From Ligula intestinalis (lineage: Eukaryota > Platyhelminthes > Cestoda > Diphyllobothriidea > Diphyllobothriidae), in NCBI GenBank assembly GCA_036362985.1, contig JAYGXS010000001.1:50993954-51057953 (forward strand): a DNA stretch of 64,000 bases, written 5' to 3'. Below, piece by piece: positions 45,150 through 57,563 of this stretch. Both the position numbers and the translations under genes were made by a program. Below the pieces are notes generated by a model. The model searched no databases and was not told the origin of the DNA. It worked only from the letters and a program-made list of their open reading frames with translations. Position 1 is the first letter of the stretch. The number at the start of each line of letters is the position of its first letter.

Positions 45150-48100
45150 TGTAGTTGATAATCAATATTTATATTCGTGTAATTTTTAAATTTGCTGATT
45201 GTTTTTAAATGGTAGGTGCGTGCAAGTAATGCAGCCATTACAATCCCATAGGCCATGAAATTGCTAACTTAGCGTATTATAGTCACGAACTCATCCAGCC
45301 CGTTTTGAGAACAGCTCCGCAATTCCGTTTGGTTTTTATGTTTTTGAAAATCTTCCTTTATTGAAAATCAAAAAAACACCTGTTACTTTGGAGTTGAGAA
45401 TTTCTTTGCCTTCTTCAGTGCATTTATTGCCGAATTCTCATATGACTCTCGTCCCCACCAACTTCAATCTTACCTTCTTCAACGCTATTACAGAGACACT
45501 TGAGTTTGGCTCTCTTTTTAGCGTCTCTGTCGTTTCAACGCTGTGTTCGTTTCCTTAACTACATACTACCTGCGAGTTTGCTAATAAACTTTTAAGGTGG
45601 TTTACCCCCTCCCTTTTGTGTTAATTGTAAGTTTGCCATGTTCGTCTTTCTCATGGTTTCTTGGCTATCACTGCTATTGTAAGAAAGACTTTTTAAGAAT
45701 AGCTTGCATTAGAAATTTTCGATCCGTTTTTTAGGAAATGTCAACCGTTTTATTAACACGTCATTATATTTATCTAATGCCACTTTTATATTAGTGCCAA
45801 GGAATGTGCAGCCACTATTCCCAGCCTAGTTCCTCGGTCCCTTCTATTCTCGAATCTCCAATTGTTATCGTGCTTTTAGTTAGTTTGCTCATGTCATATC
45901 GTTCCTTTCCTGGAAATAAAACTGCGAACTTATTTTCTGCTCGATCCCTTTCTCTTAATTTCTTCTTTTTTGCTGGCTCGTCATGCGGTTGTATCTATTT
46001 ATGATTCTACCTGAATTTCAAGAGGTGTTTTCCTAATTTGGAGTCATCGTGCCTAGAGAACCTTCAACCTTGTAATGACACCAGTCCCATGTTTGATGAT
46101 AAAATAGCCCTATGTTAGCTGTCTACGTTAGGTTGGTAACAATACTGTCTTTGATGCCAACGTACTAGATTTGTCGGCCACCTTTGCGCAGCCTAAGCTC
46201 TTCTTCAAGCCCTGTGGCTAGCTGTTTTTTACTCATTGGTCCCAATACACATTCCCTCTGGGAAAGTTTTAGCCGGCAATTGTAATTGTCAGCGAAACTG
46301 GAATAGGTACTGACCCCTGGCCCTATGCCGCCATGCCTTTTATTACTGGCACTGTTGTCTTACAGGTCGTGTTCCAAGTCGTTTTGTGTACCGGGATTAC
46401 CTTCGACGACTTCACTTAAAAACTATGATTTATATTTATTTCATCATCTTATAAACCCAGATAGTGTTTCGCCGGTATTCTGCTGCTGCTTGACACAGCT
46501 GCGCAGTGACTGACGGAATTCAGCCCAGATATGCACTTCAAATTTCGTTCTATGCTTATACCACTTTAAATCTACTGATGTATCTGGCGAAAATATGTTA
46601 ATTTCTAAGGTAATTAAAAGGCTGAACTATAATTTTTCCATCCGTTTATTTCTATTGCTGGCCGACCTTATGTTATTGGATGCCAATAGTTGGCGTTTAT
46701 GAAATCTGCTTATTAGGGTAAAAGACGCAAAAGTTCCTTTTAGTTACCCTTAGGCGTTAATTGCCTCCAACCGTCAGGAGTGTTTAGCATTTTGCTGTCA
46801 TATACTTGCGGCAGAGTTTGCGCTGCACTCCACGCTCCGCTACGTTATACCTACTTTGTTTTAGTTTGGGAAGTTTTTATCTCGACCAGCCTTCCAACTG
46901 TTTGGACATTTTCTATCGGTCGTTTGTCTGATAGTCCGTTACGTGACTTATATCCGCTTTCGTTTACAGGCCGTACAGGAAACATCTTTTTAGAACTCCC
47001 GGTGAACTTGTCCAGTGCCATCCTGTATAAGTTCTTACCCTTACCGAAGATTATGCAAATTTATGTAGATATAGTCAAGCAGTTTGTCTTTTTTCAGATA
47101 GGAGACCACTCTGTATATCGTACCGTTGTTATTTATTCCTTATCAGTCGAGAGGTTACATTTATTTAGTGCTCTACCCTTCAAAAGTGGTACTCTCTTGT
47201 TTTTTGTTACAAGCATTTTCGTCTTTTTAAGAAAGCAATCGGAAGTGGCTGTTACCGATTCGCTTTCCACCAAACTTACTTTCTGTTGACTTGACTATTA
47301 CATTTTTTTCCAAGACCACTATAATTAGTTTAAACTACAGGGTGCTTCAGAACTGTCTGTGTTGAAGGTCTATATTTATCACTGGGCTGATTTCCTTGGT
47401 TTCTAAGTTAGTTAGCGAGGGTTTTCATTTATGAACAACCCCGCGAGGCACTCCAAAGGTTTTTTTAAAGCAACCAAACTTAGTCCACGGCTTATTATGC
47501 GATGCCTGTTCTTTCCGGGTCAATTATGGAGCAACTTATTACTCTGACGTCTAGCACGTGTGGCATTTGGACATTTAACATTTCTATTTATTTCCCGAAT
47601 AACATCCATATTCGAGGATATAAGTTTCCCCAGCTTTATTGCGCTTAAGTTCTTTTTTTGCGTTTCTTTACTTTTGTGGAACTCTTTTCTTTTACCCTTC
47701 CCGAACTCGGCGGAATAAGGGGATTGTTTTCATCGTAGGTTGGTTCTATGGTCAGATTTGTTATTATATACAGCTTAACATCGACAGCGATGATTTCTCG
47801 AACAGGTTCACGTAGTATCTGGTGTTGGGAAACAAATTTCTTTCACCACTTTTGTCACCTAAACAACAGCTCTTGATCTATATGTCAACTTATGTTCTTT
47901 ATGTTCTCCTTCTGAAGCATTCGAGGCGCAGTTATATTACAACAAATACGTACGGGCATTTGATCGCCTGCATGGCAGGCCTGAAACATTTTCTGTTTCG
48001 GTACCGGTTTCTACTTATTTTGGCCTGGAGAGTAATTCCTAGTGACCAGTTCTCGTGCAGCTGGAGTTTTAGAGAAAACGAAGTTGTTTGCTAGCCATCG

Positions 48101-51100
48101 GATTTATTTATTGGGAGAACTTCACTTGATAGCCCAGTTGACCTTTTTAGATACGTTCCATTACGTATCTAATGTGTGTTTGACACATTGCAGGGTCATA
48201 TTTGATGGGTTTGTTCATCATAGTATGGCTCATGACCCTGTCCCCTGTGGTACCTTCTTGATGTTGTTTGTTCACATTCTGTGTGAACTAGCTAACCTTT
48301 TGGATGTAATTTCATACTTTTTCGATCAAGATACGCGATATGGTGCCTTGATTCGTATTTATCCTCCATCGTTCCATATTTTACTTACAAGATAATTAAC
48401 GGCTAATATGTTACAATGTTGTAAGTTGAACATATGCACTCATCTAATGGATGAGTAGAAGGGATGGTTTCTGTGTCCATAAGACTGTGCTTTTGTCTAA
48501 TCTTACATACTTAACTCATTTTAACGTCATTGCAAAGTTTGTAAGCCTACTATTGCAGTTACATCACGAGAAGCGGAACAGTTCATCAAGAGATTGCGTT
48601 AACTATCGTCCACCTGTTAAAATAGACGAATGTCAACCTACCTAGAAATGCTTGAGTCGTCGAGATACATTAACATTCTTGAACCAAACCCTGCTTTCCT
48701 GTTCTCTAAAACGTTATTGCCCAGACGCACCTACACTGGCCACCGTTCATTTTCTTCTTTCAAGTCCTTCGTGTCCGTGTTTCCTAAGGTTCTTCTTCTA
48801 TTTAATCAAACTTGGTTTAGTTTTAAACGTCCAGGGCTAATTTCATTTGTTCAATTAGACCTGTATGTTAAAGGTAGGTTCCGGACCATTAACCTTCTAT
48901 TTCCTATAAATTGACTTGCGTGAAGCAAAATTCGGATCGTTGTCAGCTGATTAGCTTCTAACTAAAGGTGATCTTTAGTGTAAACCTTTGTCATTTGACT
49001 TACGGATTTGAAATTTAGTCCGTGGTCTGCTAGGGGGTGCGTTTCGACGTAGATTTAAGCTCACTATGTGCAAGGTACAATTATTCGAAAATTGCTTCAT
49101 AGCAAAACGCGCTCATTGGTATCTACACAGCTTGCTTTCCTAAAAGCATTGACCTCTATGGTCTTGTCTCATTTGTCTATTCTGTCCCTCCAGAGTAGGC
49201 GCGGCAAATTTGGCAGCCCGAATTGCGGTAGGGCAGGTGACTTGCGTGACAATAGGGGAAGGGCTGCAGCCGATATCCGCTGCTGATCAATGTCGAACCT
49301 ATTTCTATCGCCGAAGTAGAAAAAAATCAACACTCAGGGAAGGCATATGAAGTACCTCAACAACTAGAAGAATATGGCAGATGCATATTTTTCATGTTAA
49401 TGAAAGAGGCTCTTTTATACCCTGGTATATCTAGACACAGCATTTTCTTGAGTATTTTTTTAATGTTTTGTCACTTTTTCCCTGCGTGAAAGTGTATAAT
49501 TTGTCGACGCGCTTAACGGGCAGCTACCGAAGCTAGCTACTCGTAGACTGCATAGATAACATGTGACCACATAATCTTGTTTTGACCACGGAATTGATAG
49601 GCACAAACGTCTTTCCCTAGACCCGAAGAAGCATTGAACAACTATATTTAACCTCAAGTGTATGCAGATATTTTGTTTAAACACGCTCTTCAGCTTCCAG
49701 GCTAAAGTCCCTACGCTAAAGTCATAACTAAAATATCCGCGTTTCAGTTACGAAGGGAGGAGCGTAGCTTTCGCGCTAGACTAAAAAATAGAATAGTTGA
49801 GCTTTGCGAGCAGTAATATATTCCCATGAGTTTTCGCACATCGTTTTATGTGAAAGCAATGGCAAAGCCAAGTCTCAAGTAGTGTCATTTGCTTTCCTGC
49901 CATCAGCCATCCCTCGTTGCTAACATGATGCCAGAGGGGGAGGGGGGGGGGGAGAGGGTGGTTCAAAAGCCAGTCTATATTGGACCGTCGGCTAATTTGC
50001 CAGGCCTCGATTTGTTCTCTCCGGCCGCTTTGCCTTGGACTCGCCCAGTTGTGCACCATCGAAATCAATTTGGTAATCGTCTCCGCGTCTTTGCATACGG
50101 AAGTGTACGATCTTCTGACTCACAGTCTTTCAAGCGTCTGTGTGTCGTTCCGGCTTAATTGGTTGGAAAACTTTCTAGTTTATCCAGTAAACAGTTATCG
50201 GTGTGTCTGTGTGAGGCAATCAGTCCTTAGGTTGTATGCTTAGCTGGTTGGTCGCTACCACAGACCCGTATCCCGACCTGTAGCATGCCCTATGCTGCCC
50301 TGAGATATTTCCGCAGACGTCCCTCCAGATCCCAACTCTCCCTCTACTGGGTGTGCCTTCCTGTATTCCGCAATCTGCAGGGGCGTATGATTCCACGTAC
50401 TGTAGTGTCACACCACTTGGACAACACGAGTAAATTTTCTCGCTAATAAAGAAGGGTACGGTAATTTAATTTGAAAGTTTGTTCGATTGAGGTTACGTGA
50501 TCTCTATTAAGGCAAAACGACGTGAAAATTACATCTAAGTTGACCTCAGTCCTGTGCAGAACTTGTAAGGACGTGCTACCTCCTGGTTTACGCACGCTTA
50601 TTTACTTCCATGCATATCATTATTTTAGGCTATTATGTGCGTGCCTTCCTACCTCTGTTTCCGATGCTTTGCATCCCTTGTTCTTCCCTCTAGAGACCTT
50701 TCACTCCGCGCTTAGCCTTAAACAGAATGAGAATCGAACCGTCATGCATTCATACAAATCACTTCTCCCGTACCGGTTTTTTTTATGGTTTGCTAAGATT
50801 AGCTGACAATTTTTGCCATTGCAAATACCAGGCAATCTCATCCACCATCTCAATGGTCCGTGGTCTTCGCATTTGTTAAATTTTGTTACTCTGTTTTACT
50901 TGGTATCTGTCGCTGCAGACTAAACCCACACATGTACACCTCTGATTATTTTGCTGACTAACCCCAGCTTTTTGTGATACAACACTGTCCATGCTCTTCT
51001 CTATCATGTTTATGCCTGTTTATGCAGGCGGTAATCTAGCATGCCTGACCCCTATCTCTGAACTCTGCAGGAGCCTGCTCACAGCCCTCTCACGCAACTT

Positions 51101-51515
51101 GCTTTCGGTCACACCTGCACACGCATGCATCGTTTTTAGAGTCCGTACAGTTAGTGTGCGCAGTTGGCATGAACACGTGAGAACACGACTAGCAGAGACT
51201 GTACAGGACGTACGCTTTTGTGATTTCAGTGGGCCCTATCTCTCTCCACATGGCGAATATTCATCTGCGTGTGCGTTTTTAAGTTTGAACGTTGTATCCA
51301 CCTTCCCGGAAGCGTTATTAACCACTCATCTAATCTGTAAAACTGGCTTATAAGTTTACTGGTGGGAGGATTCTGAATATTCGACAAACTCAAGCAGGAT
51401 TTCTGATTTCCAATATTCCTTTTGCTCACATACTTCGAGTTATTTTTGTAATGATTCATAGGGGACTTGAGATGGACAATTTTCACGAATAGAAGCGAAT
51501 ATGCGTGCCCCGGGT
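45150..51515. other. T-rich plus strand without recognisable genes
   Basis: Long runs of pyrimidine-rich plus-strand DNA give many hydrophobic open stretches (for example 169 codons at 46780-47289) that show no domain. A ten-nucleotide G-run occurs near 49940. I assign no genes. Confidence 0.4.
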
Positions 51516-51520
51516 TCTTG

Positions 51521-51576
51521 TTGTAAAGAAGACGAAGATGCGATCTCCAGAGATCGCGTCTTCGTCTTCTTTACAA
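51521..51576. repeat. 56 bp near-perfect hairpin
   Basis: Arms 51521-51547 and 51550-51576 are complementary over 27 bp with a single mismatch, separated by only 2 bp (CA). The arms carry GAAGACGAAGA / TCTTCGTCTTC. The loop is too small for a canonical miRNA precursor. Confidence 0.9.
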
Positions 51577-51579
51577 TAG

Positions 51580-53640
51580 ACAATTTTATTATTTGCGGCC
51601 GCAGCCTGCGTCTGTACGAATTTATGGCAAGAACCATGCACTATTACCGAATATAGCGGTCAAATCCTGGCTCTTGTCATGAACAGAAAACTGATTAAAA
51701 GTCCAGTTAAACTAACTTGATGGTTTCAGGATCCCCCATATACTTTTGGCAGAAACATTGCACGTTATTGAGCTGACAAGTGGTTAGGGTCCTTTTTTCA
51801 GATTTCGGTTATCCCGCTAAAATGTCGGTCATTTTCCTCTGCCTTATTGTTTTGACATTGCCGTTTTTTCCCAGTCTATCGCTTCTCGCCTAGTTTAACG
51901 GTCATATCCCTGGAAAACTGTTACGACCGACGATTTAACAATGGCAGTTGCAGTGCTTTCAGGTTAGATCGTTAACAGTCAGTAATGCTGCAGAAGACTA
52001 TCGCAGCCAATTATCGTCTTGTTACTTAAAGGGAAGAACAAACCAAAGAAATGCAAATACCTTGTAAAGAATACGAATGCAACAGCCGCTTAATCTGCCG
52101 ATGAGCCAAATAGGTTGAGACGTAGCTTTATGACGAAAAAGTAGTCGAGAGGCAATCGAGAAGAGCAACTGACGATCCGAATGTGGGAAACGCCAAATAG
52201 ATTTTTCTAGGCTCTGTTGACGGCACTTGGTTTTACTTCTGTTTATCGCTATTAAATCCTCTCCCCTCACCCAAAGAACAGACTATCGTCTATTCATCTC
52301 AAGCGCGAATGGTAATCATGCCTTCATGATATCTCGCAGGTGTGCCAGTAGTCATTTGATCAATAACCTCCCTCCCCGAAAGTTCTGGGGAAGGACGTAA
52401 TGTTAGATAGCTACCACGTTTACAGTAATTAGGAAAGACGAGGAACCGTTTTAGTCTCATTCAACGAGCGCTCGCTTCGAATGTCAACTTTGCTTCTTTT
52501 CTTTTTAGTTTATATCGGAAACCGACAACTTTTGTCTTGCCCAATATTTACTGATATTTTTTTATGAAATCTGTCATTTCGACGTGCCGCTTTTGCTTTG
52601 CTGGCAGTTGGATAAGCCACCCTGTTCCTGCTAGTTAGCATCTGGTTGCCTACGCTCGTCATCATGGTTTGCTTCTTATTTAACGTGCTCTTCTCTTGGG
52701 AGTCTGCAATTTGTCACGAGCTTCTAAGATGTCCGGATGTGCATTTAGAGTGGAATATTTATTGGGTTAGACCTTGCCCTCGTCAGTATGTCTTGGACGC
52801 ATAATGTATGGTTAGATTTCAAACCTAATTGGTTAGATAATCTGCTGTCCCCCAATGTGAGGTACTGCAAACGTTTTCTATTCCCTAGCTTCTTTCAAGT
52901 GCGAGTCGATTGTTCTGTAGGTAGACTTTCTCTTGCACATTTACGATTGCAGTTTATGTTTAGTAACCTCGCCGACTGTCAGTGTACACCTTTATTCCTG
53001 TGTGGGCTTTCATCCATAATTACTTTCTACGCTTAAGATCAAATAGAATACCTGGCTATCGCTGCAGCTAGCTCGATGGCTTCATAGGTGGTCCTGATCC
53101 CAGGAATGTGTAAAATTTGATTTTATAATTTTCCGAAGATCGTGCGCCAATTGGTAATTTCGTACCATATCGTCCCTGCTTTGTCGTTCATCCGAAATGT
53201 ACAATATTTGCGAACTATCAATTTGCCTTTGCAATTTGAAAGTTTTATAGCTTGAACATCTCCCAGCAATGTAATTATTTTTCTTCAGAACCGCCCAGGT
53301 TTCTTGCCCTTAGTCGAATAACCTTCGTTACTTATATAGCTCGCGGGCGTGAATAGGTTTCCCAAACATAGTTGGCTTGAAGTTGTGACCATAACTTGGC
53401 AGAACTTCAACCTTCTCCACCTCGAACATTGGGCTTTTAGGCTTTGCAGTAGTTTTACTTACCTCTGTATGTAGATTGGTGGTAAAACTATCGCTTATCT
53501 ACAGGTTGAATTTTTGTCGTTTGCTTCACCCTTGTATCACTTTCTGGCGTTAAATGTTTCATTTATTTGGCATGAGAGTTGCCCCTTATTTTGGAAATCA
53601 GCCCAAGCGTCTGCGAATTTACGAATAAAAAGTATGCGGA
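51580..53640. other. No recognisable gene
   Basis: AT/T-rich DNA without motifs on either strand. Confidence 0.35.
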
Positions 53641-53769
53641 ATCATTTTATCGCGTTGGCGGCATCTGTTTTTCACCGACTCCACTGCCTGGGTTTGCGGC
53701 CGACGCTAGCTGCCTGATGCGACTGTGGCTTGCTAACACGAACAGTCTATGAAAAAATCGACCGTGGTA

Positions 53770-53950
53770 GATTTCAACGTCCATACTTGTTCTCGATACG
53801 GCCGTGATCATGTCTGATCTGGTCTGTCTGGATGATGTCATAGATTGTACCTCTCCACGCTTAACGATTTTTGGCAACGGACCTGGAAAGCTCAATCCAT
53901 TCTCTCCTCCAGCGACGGTAACTGAGGCCTAGACTTAAACACCGTCAGTT
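53770..53950 (-). mobile_element. 5'-truncated RTE LINE 3' end (minus strand)
   Basis: Minus-strand reading ENGLSFPGPLPKIVKRGEVQ, then SMTSSRQTRSDMITAVSRTS matches the last ~55 codons plus 3' tail of the RTE copy at 40700-40850 ([17 protein letters not shown] in that frame, then [12 protein letters not shown]). It is a very short dead-on-arrival copy. Confidence 0.75.
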
Positions 53951-56900
53951 AGTGGTCGCCTTCATCTGTGCGCTGTTATAATGAGTCCACTTACCAGCAC
54001 TGATGCATGAGCATGCACTAATCACCCTAAGATGACTCTGAGTGCATTGCACCCGTAGATTCTAGGTTTTTATAAATTCCCAATTTTGTATCTGACAATA
54101 GAACAACAATGAGAACAACGTATCCCTTTTCGTTCATGTTTAAATCAGTTCAATTCCTATTTTAGCTAACTTTCATGGTCTGGTTATCAAAAACACTGGT
54201 TATTTTAAAGCTAACGGGTTGCCAAAAAGTAAGAAAGCTCGCGTTTAGTAAGCAGTCCACTTAAGCTAGCTGTATCCCTGACGAAAATGGGTACCTTTTT
54301 GAGTATACGAGTACTATCAATCGCAGCAGTTTGTGTGCGTGTCTTTTACCTAACTCTGCAATAAGTCTTCTGCCCGGCAACATTTCTGTCACTGATTCTT
54401 CAGAGCCTGTTTATCGAAAAAGCGCATTGTTTCGCCTCTGGACCAACTGATGTTGGCGTGGTCACGCCCACTTCCTTCTGACTCTTACAGCCTGCACCCA
54501 GTTATTTAATACTCTACCTCTTTGAGTCGACCAGTCGGTTGCATCTTCCGCTCCACTCCTTTGGCCTCACTAGTATGTGGTTAATTGCTTTCTCCCCGCT
54601 GCGTTTTTTCGACGCTGTTTGGCTTTTTAACGGTAGGGCTACTGAAAGCTCCAATAACTAAACGATTTGGTGCTTGCTGTCGTCTCGTGTTGTGCGAACG
54701 AGGAATTGTCTTTCTATAATATTGGAATGAAATACCTACACAGGCGCACACGTCGCTCATTTTATTTTAAGGGTAGCACACAGTGCGTGAAAAAAAGCCC
54801 AGTCGTGTTATACTGGATTCTAGCTTCAGATGTTCATTTCTGCAGCACAAAAACCCGACATCTTTCCTCAAGTGATTGATCATTCCCGTTTATGCTTCTT
54901 CACCCATAGCGTTTTGGTGGCGTATTCGGTGGGCTTTTCGTGCCTCTTACGCTACTGTGTGACCCTTTTGTGCACATATATCCTGATTTGTGCGTTGGCG
55001 ATGAACTAAGCAGGTATAAGACAAGGCTTTTTCATTTACAGAACGTCTTTGGCGTGCTTCATAAAAAGGCTTTTGCTACCTCCCTGATCCTCGCCGAACT
55101 GCTTCACCGTCTAACTACAATTAGCTAGTTTGTGCAGGCGTTGTTTGGGCTATGTATTTGGTTAGCCATCCCTTTGACCGCCTAGGCATATTTACTTTCA
55201 TTCAGATGCACTTATTCTCTTGCAGATTGGACAGTCGCTTATCTAATTGCGGACTTTGTTGTGCTCTGAGTAGCACAATCTGTCTTCTTGAACTCAATTG
55301 TATGGCAGCTTTCTGTTGTTACTGACCTGATATACACCTTCATTTGTACGTCTGGGGAACAAAACTTTTGATGCAGGATGGGTATATGTAATTTAAAAAT
55401 AAAAAAGGATAAATGCGATTGGACAAGAAATACTGTCGGCCGAAGCGTGGAAAATGTTACCAGTAACCGGAGGATAGTTCAAAAAGACATGGGCCTCGAT
55501 GAGTCAAAGGGTGAGCGAAAGTTCTTTAGTACTGTTGGTGATCATTTCAGACCATGGGTGGCATTATTTTCAATCTTGTAAATCCTATATCTTCTTCCCT
55601 GGGCCCTTAGTACAACACAATTTATTTCGAACTGTATCACACTAGCTTCCAGTAAGGTTAGGTTTGCCGAAATTATCGGGAAAATATAGTACATTTAAGT
55701 TTTGGAAATCTTACAAACGGGTAAGATAATGGTTACCTCTTATTAACTTCAGCTGTAAGTTCAGTTAGTAGATTTATGTTACGTATTTTATATCGGCCAC
55801 GGGCGCAACTTTTGTTTCTGAAAGCCCGGGCAGTACTTTAAGGCAGTGCACTGTAACTTTGTGTTCAACCTTTTTGTACTGCAAGGCAATTTCTAACATT
55901 TTGCCTGGGTTGCTGTTGTTTTTCGTGTGGATCGTATTTTTATTTCCGAAAAATGCATAGGCTTGACGAGGACGATGTTTCTCCTTACAATCTCCGCTTG
56001 TGTTCCAGTTAAATTTTTTCAGCGTTTTTCCCGTTTTCTTTGTTTCCTTGTTGTTCAGAGCGGGTTAGGCTTTTTTAAAAGACCCTACCTTATGTACTTG
56101 GCTCTTCTGTCCATTATTTACTTCGTTATTTGTTCCCCACCATGGACGCCGTCAGCCCTTTCACTTCCTTATGAAAGACGGCATCAGATGTTCTGTCTGC
56201 TGCACCCGTTGAGTCTGCGGCCAAACGTTTACGGTCCTGGTGGTACCCTGTCTGACTTACTCATTTGAACTGCTGCGGCTTCTCGGCTTGTCCTAGAACC
56301 GATATTCCTTATTCTAGGTTCTCTGAATCTATCCAATGTCTTTAGTGAAAAAATAATTATCCATTTGAGCTATTTTCAAGCGACCCGCACTGCCGCTCAA
56401 GTTCTTGGCTTGTTCCCATCACCAACTGTCAGGTATACCCACGTTAAAATCAATTGTCTAGAGTCCAGCTGGTCTGCCTAGCACTCTTTAAACCAATTAG
56501 CAGTTCTATTTTTGGAGCCAACTTGACGTGAAGGCTAGGTAGTATCAGCTAAACGTTTTCGCGCCTCATCCAAATGTATCAGATTTGTGCATTCCCTGCC
56601 TGCTCTGTATGCATTATGTCTCCGTGCTTGCGTACTAAAAGCTGATTATTAACATTTCTGGTTACTTTTGCTTTTGAATGTTTTTCACAATCTCACTATA
56701 CATAAGTGGATGTTTGGCTCCTTATTCTACCCAATAAAACTCAACTCATTACGGCATTCTCATACAAATTGGCTTTCGAAACCTACACTGAAGACGATGA
56801 AAATAATCCCTATAATAGTTAGCCAACTCTTTTTATGAGGTGAGTGGTTTGCCTTTGCAACAATTTCACTGCAAAATACTCTTGATCCCCTCTTAAATCT

Positions 56901-57125
56901 GTTTATTGTTTTGGGTGAATGGATTTAATAACACGATTAATGCAAAGGTCCGTTGTTTTCTATCCGCATCTTTGTGCATGGCTCGTTAAATCGATGCAAT
57001 AGAAAGTTGTGTTTTCCTTGAATAGTTTCTCTGCTCAAAAGTTGTTACGATAAATTAAGTTACCTTGGCTTTTCGAAGTGAGCAATCCTGAACGAAATTA
57101 TACACAACCTTCTAGTGTCTGCAAC
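53951..57125. other. T-rich plus strand without recognisable genes
   Basis: No coding motif. Possibly 5' untranslated/intronic sequence of the downstream Ca2+-ATPase gene, or intergenic. Confidence 0.35.
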
Positions 57126-57138
57126 AGCTTAGAGCCAG

Positions 57139-57174
57139 CCAATCAGTGCAGCGGATAAGCCGTCGTCTGATTGG
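57139..57174. promoter_or_regulatory. Inverted CCAAT-box pair upstream of PMCA
   Basis: CCAATCAG (57139-57146) and its exact inverted copy CTGATTGG (57167-57174) are 20 bp apart, about 390 bp upstream of the PMCA start codon. Paired NF-Y sites in this position suit a TATA-less promoter. Inference from sequence only. Confidence 0.45.
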
Positions 57175-57563
57175 ATGGCATGGTTGATCGTATTTGATCC
57201 CACCATTTCTCTCCCACGCGTCCTTTTTGTGCACAGAGCGAGTTACTCTGATCAATTTTCGTAAAGTGTAAATCATACCCTCCTTTGGACCGTTTCTTGT
57301 CTAAATTTCCCCGGCACTTCAAGAGTTTTAGACGACGTGACAGTCTCACGGCTACTTCCCTCTGATTTACCATCAACGTTTACTCGACGATACCTGCAAT
57401 TAATTAATTTGTTTGGTCTCCGTTTTTGTTTTCTTTTCTTTTGTTACTGAAAGGAGACATTTGTCTGATTGAATGCCTTTTCCGTTTGCCCTTCAAGACA
57501 GACTGATAACGAGAATCGCCTGAATCTCCACCCCGCCTGCGGTATACGTTTCTGGAGCGAAGA

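Noticed and set aside
46780..47289. 169-codon hydrophobic open stretch as a membrane protein gene
   Set aside because: It lies in strongly T-rich DNA where hydrophobic stop-poor frames are expected. It has no conserved motif or plausible exon borders.
51521..51576. Hairpin interpreted as a miRNA precursor
   Set aside because: The loop is only 2 bp and pairing is almost perfect, which does not suit canonical miRNA precursors.
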